Shown: positions 15,788 through 23,734 of the stretch, one piece after another
Layout: every line of letters starts with the position of its first letter
Numbering within the stretch: position 1 is the stretch's first letter
Origin: Flavobacterium dankookense
Lineage (GTDB): Bacteria; Bacteroidota; Bacteroidia; Flavobacteriales; Flavobacteriaceae
Reading direction: 5' to 3'
Assembly (NCBI RefSeq): GCF_004362665.1
Contig: NZ_SNXR01000012.1
Coordinates: forward strand, 531,308-595,307
Length of the DNA stretch: 64,000 bases
Program-made: the position numbers and the translations under genes
Notes under the pieces: generated by a model
The model's database searches: none
Told to the model about the DNA's origin: nothing
What the model saw: the letters and a program-made list of their open reading frames with translations, nothing else

Positions 15788-17908
15788 TCAAGCAAAAGGA
15801 ATTTTAATTACAACTTTTGTTCCTGTTACTTCGTTTTGTTCATTGATTAAATCGGAATAGGTCATTAAATCTGAAAGTTGTGTTTTTTTGTTTAATAATT
15901 CAAGACGTTGTTCAATGGATTGTGTTGAAAAAGAATTGTGGTTAGTGTTGTTTTTCGCTTTAATTTCAGCTGATTTTTTCCGACCAACCCCATTGTCAAT
16001 AACAGTACATATTAGATAAGTTTCATTTTTGTCAATATCAAAATGAATTTTTACTTTTTTTTCTCCTTTTTGGTGTAATAATCCGTGTTTGATGCTATTT
16101 TCTACAAACGGTTGAATTAGCATTGGTGGAATTTTGTGATAATCTTCATCTATGTTATTCGAAACGTTTATTGAATAAGTAAAATCTTTTTTAAATCGCA
16201 ATTGTTCTAGCTCAAGATATTTAGTTAGGATTTCAAATTCGTCTGAAATTGGGATATTTTTTTTGCCTGAAACATCAAGAATTTTTCTAGTTAAATACGT
16301 GAAATTATTTAGCTGCTCGTTGGCAACCATTTTATCGCCATACATAAATTGTACTTGAATGCTATTGAGTGCATTGAAAATAAAATGAGGATTCATTTGA
16401 CTTTTTAGGGCTTTGAGTTCGCTTTCGGTTATTTTTTTTTCGGCTTCGAGGAGTTTTTCGGCTTCGAGGAGTTTGTTTTCAAGTAATTCATTTTTCTTTT
16501 TTTCTTTGTAACGAGAAAACAAAACATAACTTGTGGTTGCAATTCCAGTAAAAAAAAGAAGGACTAAATATAACGTGGTCGTTTTCTTTTTCGATTCGAG
16601 TTCAGTAATTCGATTTTTTTGATTTAGGACTTTGATGGCAGCTTCTTTTTTTTCGGTTTCGTATTGGTACGTGGCTTTTAAGGCGATGTCTTTACTTTCG
16701 TCAAAGTAAATTTCTTCACTAATGTCAGAAGCAATCGATTTGTATTTATAAGCATTTTTAAAGTCTTTTTCTTTAGAAAAAATTTGGCTTAAAATTTCAG
16801 CAGCGTTTTTTTGATCGGATGGGAAATTGGTTTTTTGTGCCAATTCAAATGCTTTTAATCCATATTCTTTGGCTTTTGATATTTGATTTTGATTGAAAAA
16901 AATAGTCGCCAATTTGATTTGTACTTTCGAAAGATGAACGCCACTGTTTATTTTTTTAAATAATTGTTCGGCTAATAAATAGTTGGATTTCGCCTTTTCG
17001 TTTTCCTTTTTCTTAAAATAAATATCTCCGTAGTTTTTGTGCGAAGTAGCAATTAAATCTTCATTATTCATTTGAGTTGCCAACTGAAAAGCTTCGTCGT
17101 TGAATTGCAGCGCTTTTTCTAAAAAATTCAAGTTAGTGTTGGTTGCAGCCAAACTATTTAAAATTAAACCCAAACGTTCTTTATTGTTAGTTTTCCGGTC
17201 GATTTCCAAGCATTTTAAATAATACAAATAGCTCGTTTTAAAATCGTTTTGATTGTCAAAAATGCGTCCGAGTGCAAAATTGGTGCGCTCCAAACCTTCT
17301 AAATCGTTCAGTTTTTCAAACAAAGGCAAGGCTTCTAAATTGTATTTTATGGCTAAATTGTTGTTGCCTAAATTGTTGTAGACGTAACCCAAATCGGTCA
17401 AAACATAGGCAATAGATGATTTGTTTTTGGAACGTAAAGCAAATTGATGTGCTCTTTTCATGTACACCAACGTACTGTCAATTTTACCTAAATAATCAAA
17501 CGCAGTTCCAATGTTTTGTAGCGAAAGAGAACTCCCGATGTGAAACTGAATGGAGTTGGCCGTTTGCAGTGATTTTTTGTACAATAGAATGGCTTTATCG
17601 TATTTCTCATTGTACAATTCATACGCGCCATCGTTGTTGTATGAAATCGACAAATATTTGATGTAAGTATTTTTTAGCGTTTTGTTGTTCTCTTTTTTAC
17701 TATTTTCCAAAGCTATTTTTTGAAGCTCTTGATTGTATTTGATCCAGATATTGTGATCGTTTTCGGTTTCAATGATTTTGTTGAGAAGAAAGCAACGTGT
17801 AGTGTCTTTTTGAGGATGATTTTGAAGTTGGATAAGGTCGGAATTGGTGTTTTGAGCCAACAGCAATTGACTGAAAAATAGTCCAATAAAAACCAACCAA
17901 TGCTTCAT
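15788..17908 (-). CDS. TPR-containing LytS-type sensor histidine kinase
   Basis: 706 residues. Signal sequence MKHWLVFIGLFFSQLLLAQN, then TPR repeats over about residues 60-420 that form a periplasmic sensing region (for example DKAILLYKKSLQTANSIQFH and GNNNLAIKYNLEALPLFEKL). One membrane helix follows near residue 450 (TTLYLVLLFFTGIATTSYVL), then a short coiled coil and a His_kinase (PF06580) domain: NPHFIFNALNSIQVQF with phospho-acceptor His508, and the N-box PFVENSIKHGLL near residue 602. The ATPase G-box GVGRK is present. It begins at the stop of the LytTR regulator (one base overlap), so the two form a cognate pair. The stimulus is unknown. Confidence 0.93.
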   Translation of the reverse strand: MKHWLVFIGLFFSQLLLAQNTNSDLIQLQNHPQKDTTRCFLLNKIIETENDHNIWIKYNQELQKIALENSKKENNKTLKNTYIKYLSISYNNDGAYELYNEKYDKAILLYKKSLQTANSIQFHIGSSLSLQNIGTAFDYLGKIDSTLVYMKRAHQFALRSKNKSSIAYVLTDLGYVYNNLGNNNLAIKYNLEALPLFEKLNDLEGLERTNFALGRIFDNQNDFKTSYLYYLKCLEIDRKTNNKERLGLILNSLAATNTNLNFLEKALQFNDEAFQLATQMNNEDLIATSHKNYGDIYFKKKENEKAKSNYLLAEQLFKKINSGVHLSKVQIKLATIFFNQNQISKAKEYGLKAFELAQKTNFPSDQKNAAEILSQIFSKEKDFKNAYKYKSIASDISEEIYFDESKDIALKATYQYETEKKEAAIKVLNQKNRITELESKKKTTTLYLVLLFFTGIATTSYVLFSRYKEKKKNELLENKLLEAEKLLEAEKKITESELKALKSQMNPHFIFNALNSIQVQFMYGDKMVANEQLNNFTYLTRKILDVSGKKNIPISDEFEILTKYLELEQLRFKKDFTYSINVSNNIDEDYHKIPPMLIQPFVENSIKHGLLHQKGEKKVKIHFDIDKNETYLICTVIDNGVGRKKSAEIKAKNNTNHNSFSTQSIEQRLELLNKKTQLSDLMTYSDLINEQNEVTGTKVVIKIPFA

Positions 17909-18669
17909 TATAAAATGTTGTTGAGTTGCATAAATTCTTCAAATTCTTCTTTTTTTTCACGCGATATAGGAAGTAGCGTTCGGTCGTCGTAGGTAACTGA
18001 TAAACCGTCTTTTTTGCTGTATTTTTTGATGAGAGAAACATTGATTAAGTATGAGCGATGAATGCGGAAAAACCGTTTGTCATTCGCCAACAAATCTTCA
18101 AAATGTTTGATTTTTTTTACGGTCAAATCAGTGCCATTTTTGTGGTGAATGGTCGTGTACGAACCTTCGGCCTCAAAATAGAGAATGTCGTTTAAATCCA
18201 TAAAAACAATGCCGTCGCCAATAAGAATACCGATTTTCTTGATTTCTTTTTCGACTAAATTTTCTTTTAATGCGGCGATGTTATCCGAATTTGAATTTTT
18301 GTTTGCTAATTTACTTTCTACTTTTTCGATGGCTTCTTTGAGTTTTATCAATCCGATAGGTTTCAACAAATAATCGGTAGCAGAAACTTCAAAGGCTTTG
18401 ATGGCATACTCGGAATACGCGGTACAAAAAATGGTTTCGAAAGTGGGTTTGTTGAAGTAATCAAAAAGAGCAAAACCGTTTTCGTTTGGCATTTCTATGT
18501 CGAGAAACACCAAGTCAATTTGGTTTTTATTAATGAGTTTTACAGCCGATTTTACGTCTTCGGCTTCGTCAATTATTTCAACTGTTGGACAATAATCGGC
18601 AATAAAATTTTTAATTATTAAACGTGCGTTTTCTTCGTCGTCTACTACTATGGCTTTGATGGTTTTCAT
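17908..18669 (-). CDS. LytTR-family response regulator
   Basis: 253 residues from ATG 18669; a longer frame to 18759 adds 30 unconserved residues that run into the upstream terminator. The receiver domain (residues 1-120) has VVDDEENARLI with acidic pocket residues, phospho-acceptor Asp57 in VFLDIEMPNENG, and KPIGLIKLKEAI with the conserved Lys. The C-terminal half is a LytTR DNA-binding domain (ILYFEAEGSYTTIHHKNG, FFRIHRSYLINVSLIKKYSK), which in this family binds 9-bp direct repeats spaced about two helical turns apart. Its stop overlaps the histidine kinase start (TAATG). Repeats with 21-bp phase lie at 21026-21307, upstream of the nearby LamG operon, and are candidate targets. Confidence 0.94.
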   Translation of the reverse strand: MKTIKAIVVDDEENARLIIKNFIADYCPTVEIIDEAEDVKSAVKLINKNQIDLVFLDIEMPNENGFALFDYFNKPTFETIFCTAYSEYAIKAFEVSATDYLLKPIGLIKLKEAIEKVESKLANKNSNSDNIAALKENLVEKEIKKIGILIGDGIVFMDLNDILYFEAEGSYTTIHHKNGTDLTVKKIKHFEDLLANDKRFFRIHRSYLINVSLIKKYSKKDGLSVTYDDRTLLPISREKKEEFEEFMQLNNIL

Positions 18670-18717
18670 GGTTGTTGAATAGGGAAACAAGATAGTATTT
18701 TTTTCAAAACGAAAAAC

Positions 18718-18749
18718 CCGCTCAAGGAGAAATGAATTCTTTTGAGCGG
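18718..18749 (-). terminator. Terminator after the LamG operon
   Basis: 8-bp GC-rich stem (CCGCTCAA, 18718-18725, with TTGAGCGG, 18742-18749), followed on the minus strand by GTTTTTC. It closes the transcript that contains the 106-residue secreted protein. Confidence 0.75.
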
Positions 18750-18777
18750 TATTTTCCAAAAAACTACTACTTTACTT

Positions 18778-19098
18778 TTATATTTTACTCAATAGCTGTA
18801 CTTTTCCGTGCATGGTTGCAGTTGCGGTTAAGATTAAAGCGCCTTTTTTGCCTTTTTCATAATAGTGTAATTTGTCGCCTTCCTCCATTTTTATGGTTGT
18901 GGTTGCGTTTTTGGTCAATCGGTAACTTCCACCGCTTCCAGCATTGATTACACTCACTTCATCGTCTAAATCATTTTTAATTTTGATGTCGAATTTTTCT
19001 GCAACAACAACTGATTTATCTGTGTTTTTAATTGATGATATTGTATTCATAGACATTAATCCAAATGCTAAGAATAAATAGAGAATAATCTTCTTCAT
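18778..19098 (-). CDS. Small secreted protein of unknown function
   Basis: 106 residues with a signal sequence (MKKIILYLFLAFGLMSMNTI). The remainder is hydrophilic and probably beta: FDIKIKNDLDDEVSVINAGS, then GGSYRLTKNATTTIKMEEGD and LILTATATMHGKVQLLSKI. No domain is recognised and no cysteines are present. It begins 2 bases after the LamG gene stop, so the two are translationally coupled and probably act together at the surface. A terminator follows at 18718-18749. Confidence 0.7.
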   Translation of the reverse strand: MKKIILYLFLAFGLMSMNTISSIKNTDKSVVVAEKFDIKIKNDLDDEVSVINAGSGGSYRLTKNATTTIKMEEGDKLHYYEKGKKGALILTATATMHGKVQLLSKI

Positions 19099-19100
19099 AA

Positions 19101-20966
19101 TTATTTAATTATTAGTTTTTGTGTTGCAATAGCATTGTTTGAATCTTCAATACGAATTAAATAGATTCCTTTCGATAAGTTAGAAACATTAATTTCTTTT
19201 GAACTAGCAGTCATCACTTTATGACCTTGAAGCGAATAGATTTCTACTGATTTTACTTCATTTTCCATTTCAATTGAGAAATTATCTGAAGTTGGATTTG
19301 GGTAGATTGTTGCTTTTAGATTATTTGAATTAAAATCTTGATTTGAAAGCACGCTTTGATTGTTATATAATGCTATAACTTCTGATGAAGAAAGTGCAAT
19401 ATTGTAAATTTCAAAATCATCAATGTGTGCGTTCAAACTAATACTTGACGCACTACTTCCTCCAGCGTAATTTCCAAAAATTAAATTAGTTCCTGTGCTA
19501 TTCCATGCTCTTGATGAAGTGCCTAATAGCGTTCCGTCTTTATAAGCACTTGCTGAAGTTCCATTAAAAGTTAAAACATAATGTGACCAACTTGAATTGT
19601 GTCCTAAACCTGTAATTACAAAATCATTTCCCCAACCATAATAATTTAAGTTTCCACTTCCAGCATTAATTAACATACCATAAGCTTGATTAGTTGCAGG
19701 AGTTCCCCAGGCAAAAACTAAATGATTTTGATCGGTTACTCTTTTCATCCAAAAAGAAACTGTTCTTTGTGCATTTCCTTGTGGTAAATTAGAAATCGAA
19801 GCATTCATTTGTTGGTTATTGATAAAAACAGCTTTGTTAGGTTGACTAAATCGATTGTCTACAAAAGTTGGACTAGTTGATAAAGGACTCAAAGAGATTG
19901 TATTGTTTTCGTTGTTCAAAGAATTATCAAATGGAAATTTTTGAATTAAATTATAACTTAATGTATATATTGGTGATACTGTTGTTCCATCAGCATTGGT
20001 TGCCTCAATTTGATAATAATAAGTATTGGAAGATGATAAACCAGAAATTGAAGTACTTAAATTTGTATTAGAATTTCCTGAAGCATTTCCACCTGTAACT
20101 TGATTTGTCAAAGCAGTACTAGAATTACCATATTTAATTACAGAAGTTGTTGCTAATCCTGAAGCATTAATTGTGTAAGAAACTGTTGCACTAGAAGATA
20201 TAAAAAGTGAAGCAACATTTGAAATAACAGGTGTTTGTAAAATACCAACAGATGAATTTTTGACCGCAAGAATTTCAGCAGCTGATAATTCTCTATTGTA
20301 AACATATAATTCGTCTAATTTTCCATTCATACATTTTGCAGTGTTAATTACACCACCATTTGTTCCACCGCCAAAAGTAAATTTATTTGTTGCTAAATTT
20401 AAACCGGAGTAATTCAAAAGCCAAGTGTTAATACTTAAAGCACCGTTTAAATAATAACTAACCGAAGTTCCGTTGTGAACAACAGCATGATGTACCCAAG
20501 AGCCAGCCAAAGTTGCTTGTTCTTGTAAAGTAAGACATCTGTAGGCTGGACCATCTAACAAACCAAATTCATATCTATTAGGATAATATGTTGGCGCATA
20601 ACAACCAGACGAGTTTGTTGCTCTATAATAGTTTGTTTCTCCCAATTCAAAAGAAGTTGAATAATTAGTTGGAACACCTATTGGTCTGAATTCCCACCAT
20701 GCAATTGTATATTTGGCTTGTGATGTTATTGCACTTGAGATTGTAGAATTCACTAAAGTTTCTGCTCCAGTATATGAAACACCTTGTCCATAGTAACCAG
20801 TATTATAAGTTATGTTTGTTGTTGTTCCGTTTGTAAAACTGTGCGTTGGAGAATTACTATTTAAAGTATTCTCAAAGTTAAAGTAACTAATTAATCCATT
20901 AGTTGGAACTTGTGCAAAAATAAGTGTTGAGGTAATCAAAGTTGTAATAAGTAATACTCTTTTCAT
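19101..20966 (-). CDS. LamG-like surface protein with T9SS type A sorting domain
   Basis: 621 residues from ATG 20966 (MKRVLLITTLITSTLIFAQ, a clear signal peptide); the longer frame adds nine residues before it. Two concanavalin/LamG-like domains are visible, at about residues 20-240 (GLISYFNFENTLNSNSPTH, WVHHAVVHNGTSVSYYLNG, MNGKLDELYVYNRELSAAEI) and about 345-540 (SWSHYVLTFNGTSASAYKDG, AHIDDFEIYNIALSSSEVIA), separated by a fibronectin-III-like segment. The C-terminal ~75 residues are a type A sorting domain (IYPNPTSDNFSIEMEN, GIYLIRIED, TQKLIIK). The LamG folds suggest carbohydrate or protein binding outside the cell. It leads a two-gene operon and may be controlled by the LytTR system next door. 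Confidence 0.88.
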   Translation of the reverse strand: MKRVLLITTLITSTLIFAQVPTNGLISYFNFENTLNSNSPTHSFTNGTTTNITYNTGYYGQGVSYTGAETLVNSTISSAITSQAKYTIAWWEFRPIGVPTNYSTSFELGETNYYRATNSSGCYAPTYYPNRYEFGLLDGPAYRCLTLQEQATLAGSWVHHAVVHNGTSVSYYLNGALSINTWLLNYSGLNLATNKFTFGGGTNGGVINTAKCMNGKLDELYVYNRELSAAEILAVKNSSVGILQTPVISNVASLFISSSATVSYTINASGLATTSVIKYGNSSTALTNQVTGGNASGNSNTNLSTSISGLSSSNTYYYQIEATNADGTTVSPIYTLSYNLIQKFPFDNSLNNENNTISLSPLSTSPTFVDNRFSQPNKAVFINNQQMNASISNLPQGNAQRTVSFWMKRVTDQNHLVFAWGTPATNQAYGMLINAGSGNLNYYGWGNDFVITGLGHNSSWSHYVLTFNGTSASAYKDGTLLGTSSRAWNSTGTNLIFGNYAGGSSASSISLNAHIDDFEIYNIALSSSEVIALYNNQSVLSNQDFNSNNLKATIYPNPTSDNFSIEMENEVKSVEIYSLQGHKVMTASSKEINVSNLSKGIYLIRIEDSNNAIATQKLIIK

Positions 20967-21420
20967 GTGATTTGGTTTTAAAATTTTGAGCAAAAATCAG
21001 GTGACAATTTCTAAAAAAGTTAAAGTTTTCACGAAACAGCAGTTTTTTTTCATGAAACGTAAAACAATATTTTTAAAACAAAAATTCATTAAATAATTAT
21101 CGGAAATTCAAATAGAAGATCATAAAAAGCAGAAAATAGATTATAACTAAAATGATTTCTAGTCGAAATTGCTGTATTTTTTTCATAAGAAATGTGTTTT
21201 AATGAAATTGTAAACATTGCAAATCAAATAGTTTGTTTTTGTAAAATGTTTTATTTTTCATGAAAGTGATGACGTTTTTTATGAAATTGGTTATTATTTT
21301 TATGAAGTAAAAATCAATAGAAAGTTATCTTGTATTTGCTTTTACTTAACACACGTTAAAAAAACCATAACAATGTAATTTAGTGATTACTTTATTCGTT
21401 ATTTTGCCGAAAATATTTGT
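20967..21420. promoter_or_regulatory. Divergent regulatory region with 21-bp-phased direct repeats
   Basis: 454 bases between the LamG gene (minus) and the phosphoesterase gene (plus). The word TTTTTCATGAAA or close variants recurs. Measured at the ATGAAA core, copies begin at 21031 (ACGAAA), 21052, 21260, 21281 and 21302 (ATGAAG), giving exact 21-base steps within each cluster. Two further loose copies are at 21185 and 21202. Two-turn spacing of direct repeats is typical of LytTR-regulator sites, and a LytTR gene lies downstream of the LamG operon. The spacing is seen; regulation is inference. Confidence 0.5.
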
Positions 21421-22653
21421 ATGTTTCGTTGGTTATTTCTCTTCATAATCATTGCTATTGTTGAAATTTATTCTTTTCAAGCGATAAGAACAATTTCAAA
21501 ATCTAGAGTTGTACTTTCAGTATATTTGATAGTCTCTATATCAGTAATCATTTTTATTTTCTACCAATTTTCAAAATTTGATAGAAGTGTTGGACAAACG
21601 CAAATGTCATTATTTACTTTAGGATTGTTGTTGTTGGTGCTTGTTCCAAAAATTATATTGACATTATTCATGTTTTTGGAAGATATTTTCCGGATTTTTA
21701 GCGGAACAATTACTCATTTTATGGGCGATAACGATTCGGGAAATTTTTTGCCAAACCGACGAAAATTCATCAGTCAGATGGCTCTAGCAATTGCGGCAAT
21801 TCCGTTTACTTCACTGTTATACGGAATGACGAAAGGGAAATACAATTATAAGGTAATCAAACAAACGCTGTTTTTTTCAGATTTGCCCGATGATTTTGAT
21901 GGTTTCACAATTACTCAAATATCCGATGTTCATAGCGGAAGTTTTGATAATCCAGAAAAAATACAATATGCAGTTGATTTGATTAATCAACACAAAACCG
22001 ATTTGATGCTTTTTACTGGCGATATTGTCAATACACATGCTACGGAAATGCATCCTTGGATTGAAACTTTTAATAAAATTGATAATCATCAATATGGAAA
22101 ATTCGCGGTTTTAGGCAATCATGATTATGGAGAATATGTAACTTGGCCATCGCAAGCAGCAAAAGACGAAAATTTTGAAGCCATTAAAAAAGTATATGGC
22201 GATATTGGTTTTGATTTGCTTTTAAACCAAAACAAAAAAATCAAAAAAGGTACTAGTGAAATAGCTATTGTTGGAGTAGAAAATTGGGGTAAAAACTTCA
22301 AGCAAGCTGGAGATTTGAATAAAGCGTCAGAAGGATTGACCAATGAAGATTTTAAAATATTAATGAGTCATGATCCAAGTCATTGGGAATATGAAGTTAA
22401 AAACCATGATAAAAATTTCCAATTAACGCTATCTGGACATACACACGGATTGCAATTTGGAATTGAAATACCCGGAATTATCCGATGGAGTCCAGTACAA
22501 TATGTTTACAAACAATGGGCTGGATTATATGAAAATTTAGGACGATATATCTATGTAAATCGCGGTTTTGGGTTTCATGCTTATCCTGGTCGTGTTGGAA
22601 TTTGGCCAGAAATAACGGTTTTCGAACTAAAAAAAGCAGAAAAAGTAGCATAA
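21421..22653 (+). CDS. Membrane-anchored calcineurin-like metallophosphoesterase
   Basis: 410 residues. The N-terminal ~150 residues hold about four membrane helices (MFRWLFLFIIIAIVEIYSFQ, VVLSVYLIVSISVIIFIFYQ, FTLGLLLLVLVPKIILTLFM, then a helix before the catalytic domain). The catalytic domain has all five metal-site motifs: ITQISDVHSG near 169, LFTGDIVN, VLGNHDYG near 231, LMSHDP and LSGHTHG near 338. The family (YaeI-like) cleaves phosphoesters such as lipid head groups, with two divalent metals. The substrate is unknown. It shares its upstream region with the divergent LamG operon. Confidence 0.9.
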   Translation: MFRWLFLFIIIAIVEIYSFQAIRTISKSRVVLSVYLIVSISVIIFIFYQFSKFDRSVGQTQMSLFTLGLLLLVLVPKIILTLFMFLEDIFRIFSGTITHFMGDNDSGNFLPNRRKFISQMALAIAAIPFTSLLYGMTKGKYNYKVIKQTLFFSDLPDDFDGFTITQISDVHSGSFDNPEKIQYAVDLINQHKTDLMLFTGDIVNTHATEMHPWIETFNKIDNHQYGKFAVLGNHDYGEYVTWPSQAAKDENFEAIKKVYGDIGFDLLLNQNKKIKKGTSEIAIVGVENWGKNFKQAGDLNKASEGLTNEDFKILMSHDPSHWEYEVKNHDKNFQLTLSGHTHGLQFGIEIPGIIRWSPVQYVYKQWAGLYENLGRYIYVNRGFGFHAYPGRVGIWPEITVFELKKAEKVA

Positions 22654-22727
22654 TTAGTTAAAAATGCTACATTTGTAGTATTCTAAATTCATTTCTTTAT
22701 AAAAGAAAATTAAAATATTTTGGTTTT

Positions 22728-23024
22728 ATGTCAAAATTTGGAGAATTAATTAACGCTCAAGTACCTGTGTTGATAGACTTTTACACAGAGTGGAACGATT
22801 CATCAGTTTCAATGCATCCTGTAATTAGAGATGTTGCAGCCGCACTTGGTGATAGAGCCAAAGTGATTAAAATTGACGTTGATAAAAATCAAGAACTTGC
22901 CGAAGCACTTCGCATCAAAGGTTTGCCTACTTTAATGATTTATAAAGAAGGTCAAATGGTTTGGAGACAATCAGGCGAATTAGATGCTAATACGTTGATT
23001 GGAATTGTACAAGAGCAACTTTAG
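22728..23024 (+). CDS. Thioredoxin-fold protein without catalytic cysteines
   Basis: 98 residues, the length of a minimal thioredoxin. The fold is recognisable: PVLIDFYTEW, KVIKIDVDKNQELAEALRIK, the cis-Pro loop GLPTLMIYKEG and a C-terminal helix. The active-site WCGPC is replaced by WNDSS (residues 22-26), and the protein contains no cysteine at all. It therefore cannot do dithiol-disulfide exchange. It could act as a chaperone-like or docking subunit. There is no signal peptide, so it is cytoplasmic. Its stop codon overlaps that of the convergent deacetylase gene (23021-23024). Confidence 0.88.
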   Translation: MSKFGELINAQVPVLIDFYTEWNDSSVSMHPVIRDVAAALGDRAKVIKIDVDKNQELAEALRIKGLPTLMIYKEGQMVWRQSGELDANTLIGIVQEQL

Positions 23025-23656
23025 TCGATTTTTTCGCAGGTAAATCCTTTCTCTTTTAAAAACTCTAATGTTTTTGGTAAAACATATTCTAGGTTTTGCC
23101 AGGCTTTTTTGCTGTCGTGAAAAACAATAATACTTCCGCTTTCTATATTTTTCAAAACATTTTCAAGACATTTTTCTTTTGATGTATTTTCGTCAAAATC
23201 ATAAGAAATAATATCCCACATAATTATTTTGTAACCCATTTCTCTAAGCTTTTTTGCTTGTGAACGTTTTATTTTTCCGTAAGGTGGACGAAAGAGTTTG
23301 CAGTTTTCTGTACTCAGTTTATAGTGTTCAGCTTCATAGAGTTTTGCATTGTTAATGTAATCTTCCGTTGAGGTTTCCCAGCCTTTAAGATGGTTAAAAG
23401 TATGATTTCCAATGGAATGATTTTCTGAAATTACTTTTTGGAATATTTCAGGATATTTTCTGCAATTATCACCAATACAAAAGAAAGTAGCTTCGGCATT
23501 GTAGTTTTTTAGTTGTTCTAAAACCCATTCCGTTATTTCAGGCGTTGGTCCATCGTCAAAAGTTAAGTACACTTTTTTTTCATCGTTAGGTATTGACCAA
23601 ACATAGTTGGGGAAAAGTATCTTAATAAGCCGATTTGTTTTTATCCATAAACTCAT
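23021..23656 (-). CDS. Polysaccharide deacetylase (NodB homology domain)
   Basis: 211 residues from ATG 23656 (MSLWIKTNRLIKILFPNYVW); the longer frame adds 11 hydrophobic residues and is less likely. Carbohydrate esterase 4 motifs are present: LTFDDGPTPE with the catalytic Asp and metal-binding Asp at 34-35, NHTFNHLKGW with the two metal His, LFRPPYGK and the C-terminal IVFHDSKKA. These enzymes remove N-acetyl groups from peptidoglycan or other polysaccharides. There is no clear signal peptide, but the N-terminus is basic and hydrophobic and may be membrane associated. It overlaps the end of the thioredoxin-like gene by 4 bases, tail to tail. Confidence 0.92.
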   Translation of the reverse strand: MSLWIKTNRLIKILFPNYVWSIPNDEKKVYLTFDDGPTPEITEWVLEQLKNYNAEATFFCIGDNCRKYPEIFQKVISENHSIGNHTFNHLKGWETSTEDYINNAKLYEAEHYKLSTENCKLFRPPYGKIKRSQAKKLREMGYKIIMWDIISYDFDENTSKEKCLENVLKNIESGSIIVFHDSKKAWQNLEYVLPKTLEFLKEKGFTCEKID

Positions 23657-23734
23657 GTTGTAAATGTAATAATAAAAAAAATGTGCCAAAATGAATTTTC
23701 ATGATGACACATTTCAATTTTTTTGAATTAAAAA

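Noticed and set aside
22790..22806. Sequencing error as the cause of the missing thioredoxin cysteines
   Set aside because: Four consecutive codons differ from CGPC and the frame is intact on both sides, so a single miscall cannot produce it.
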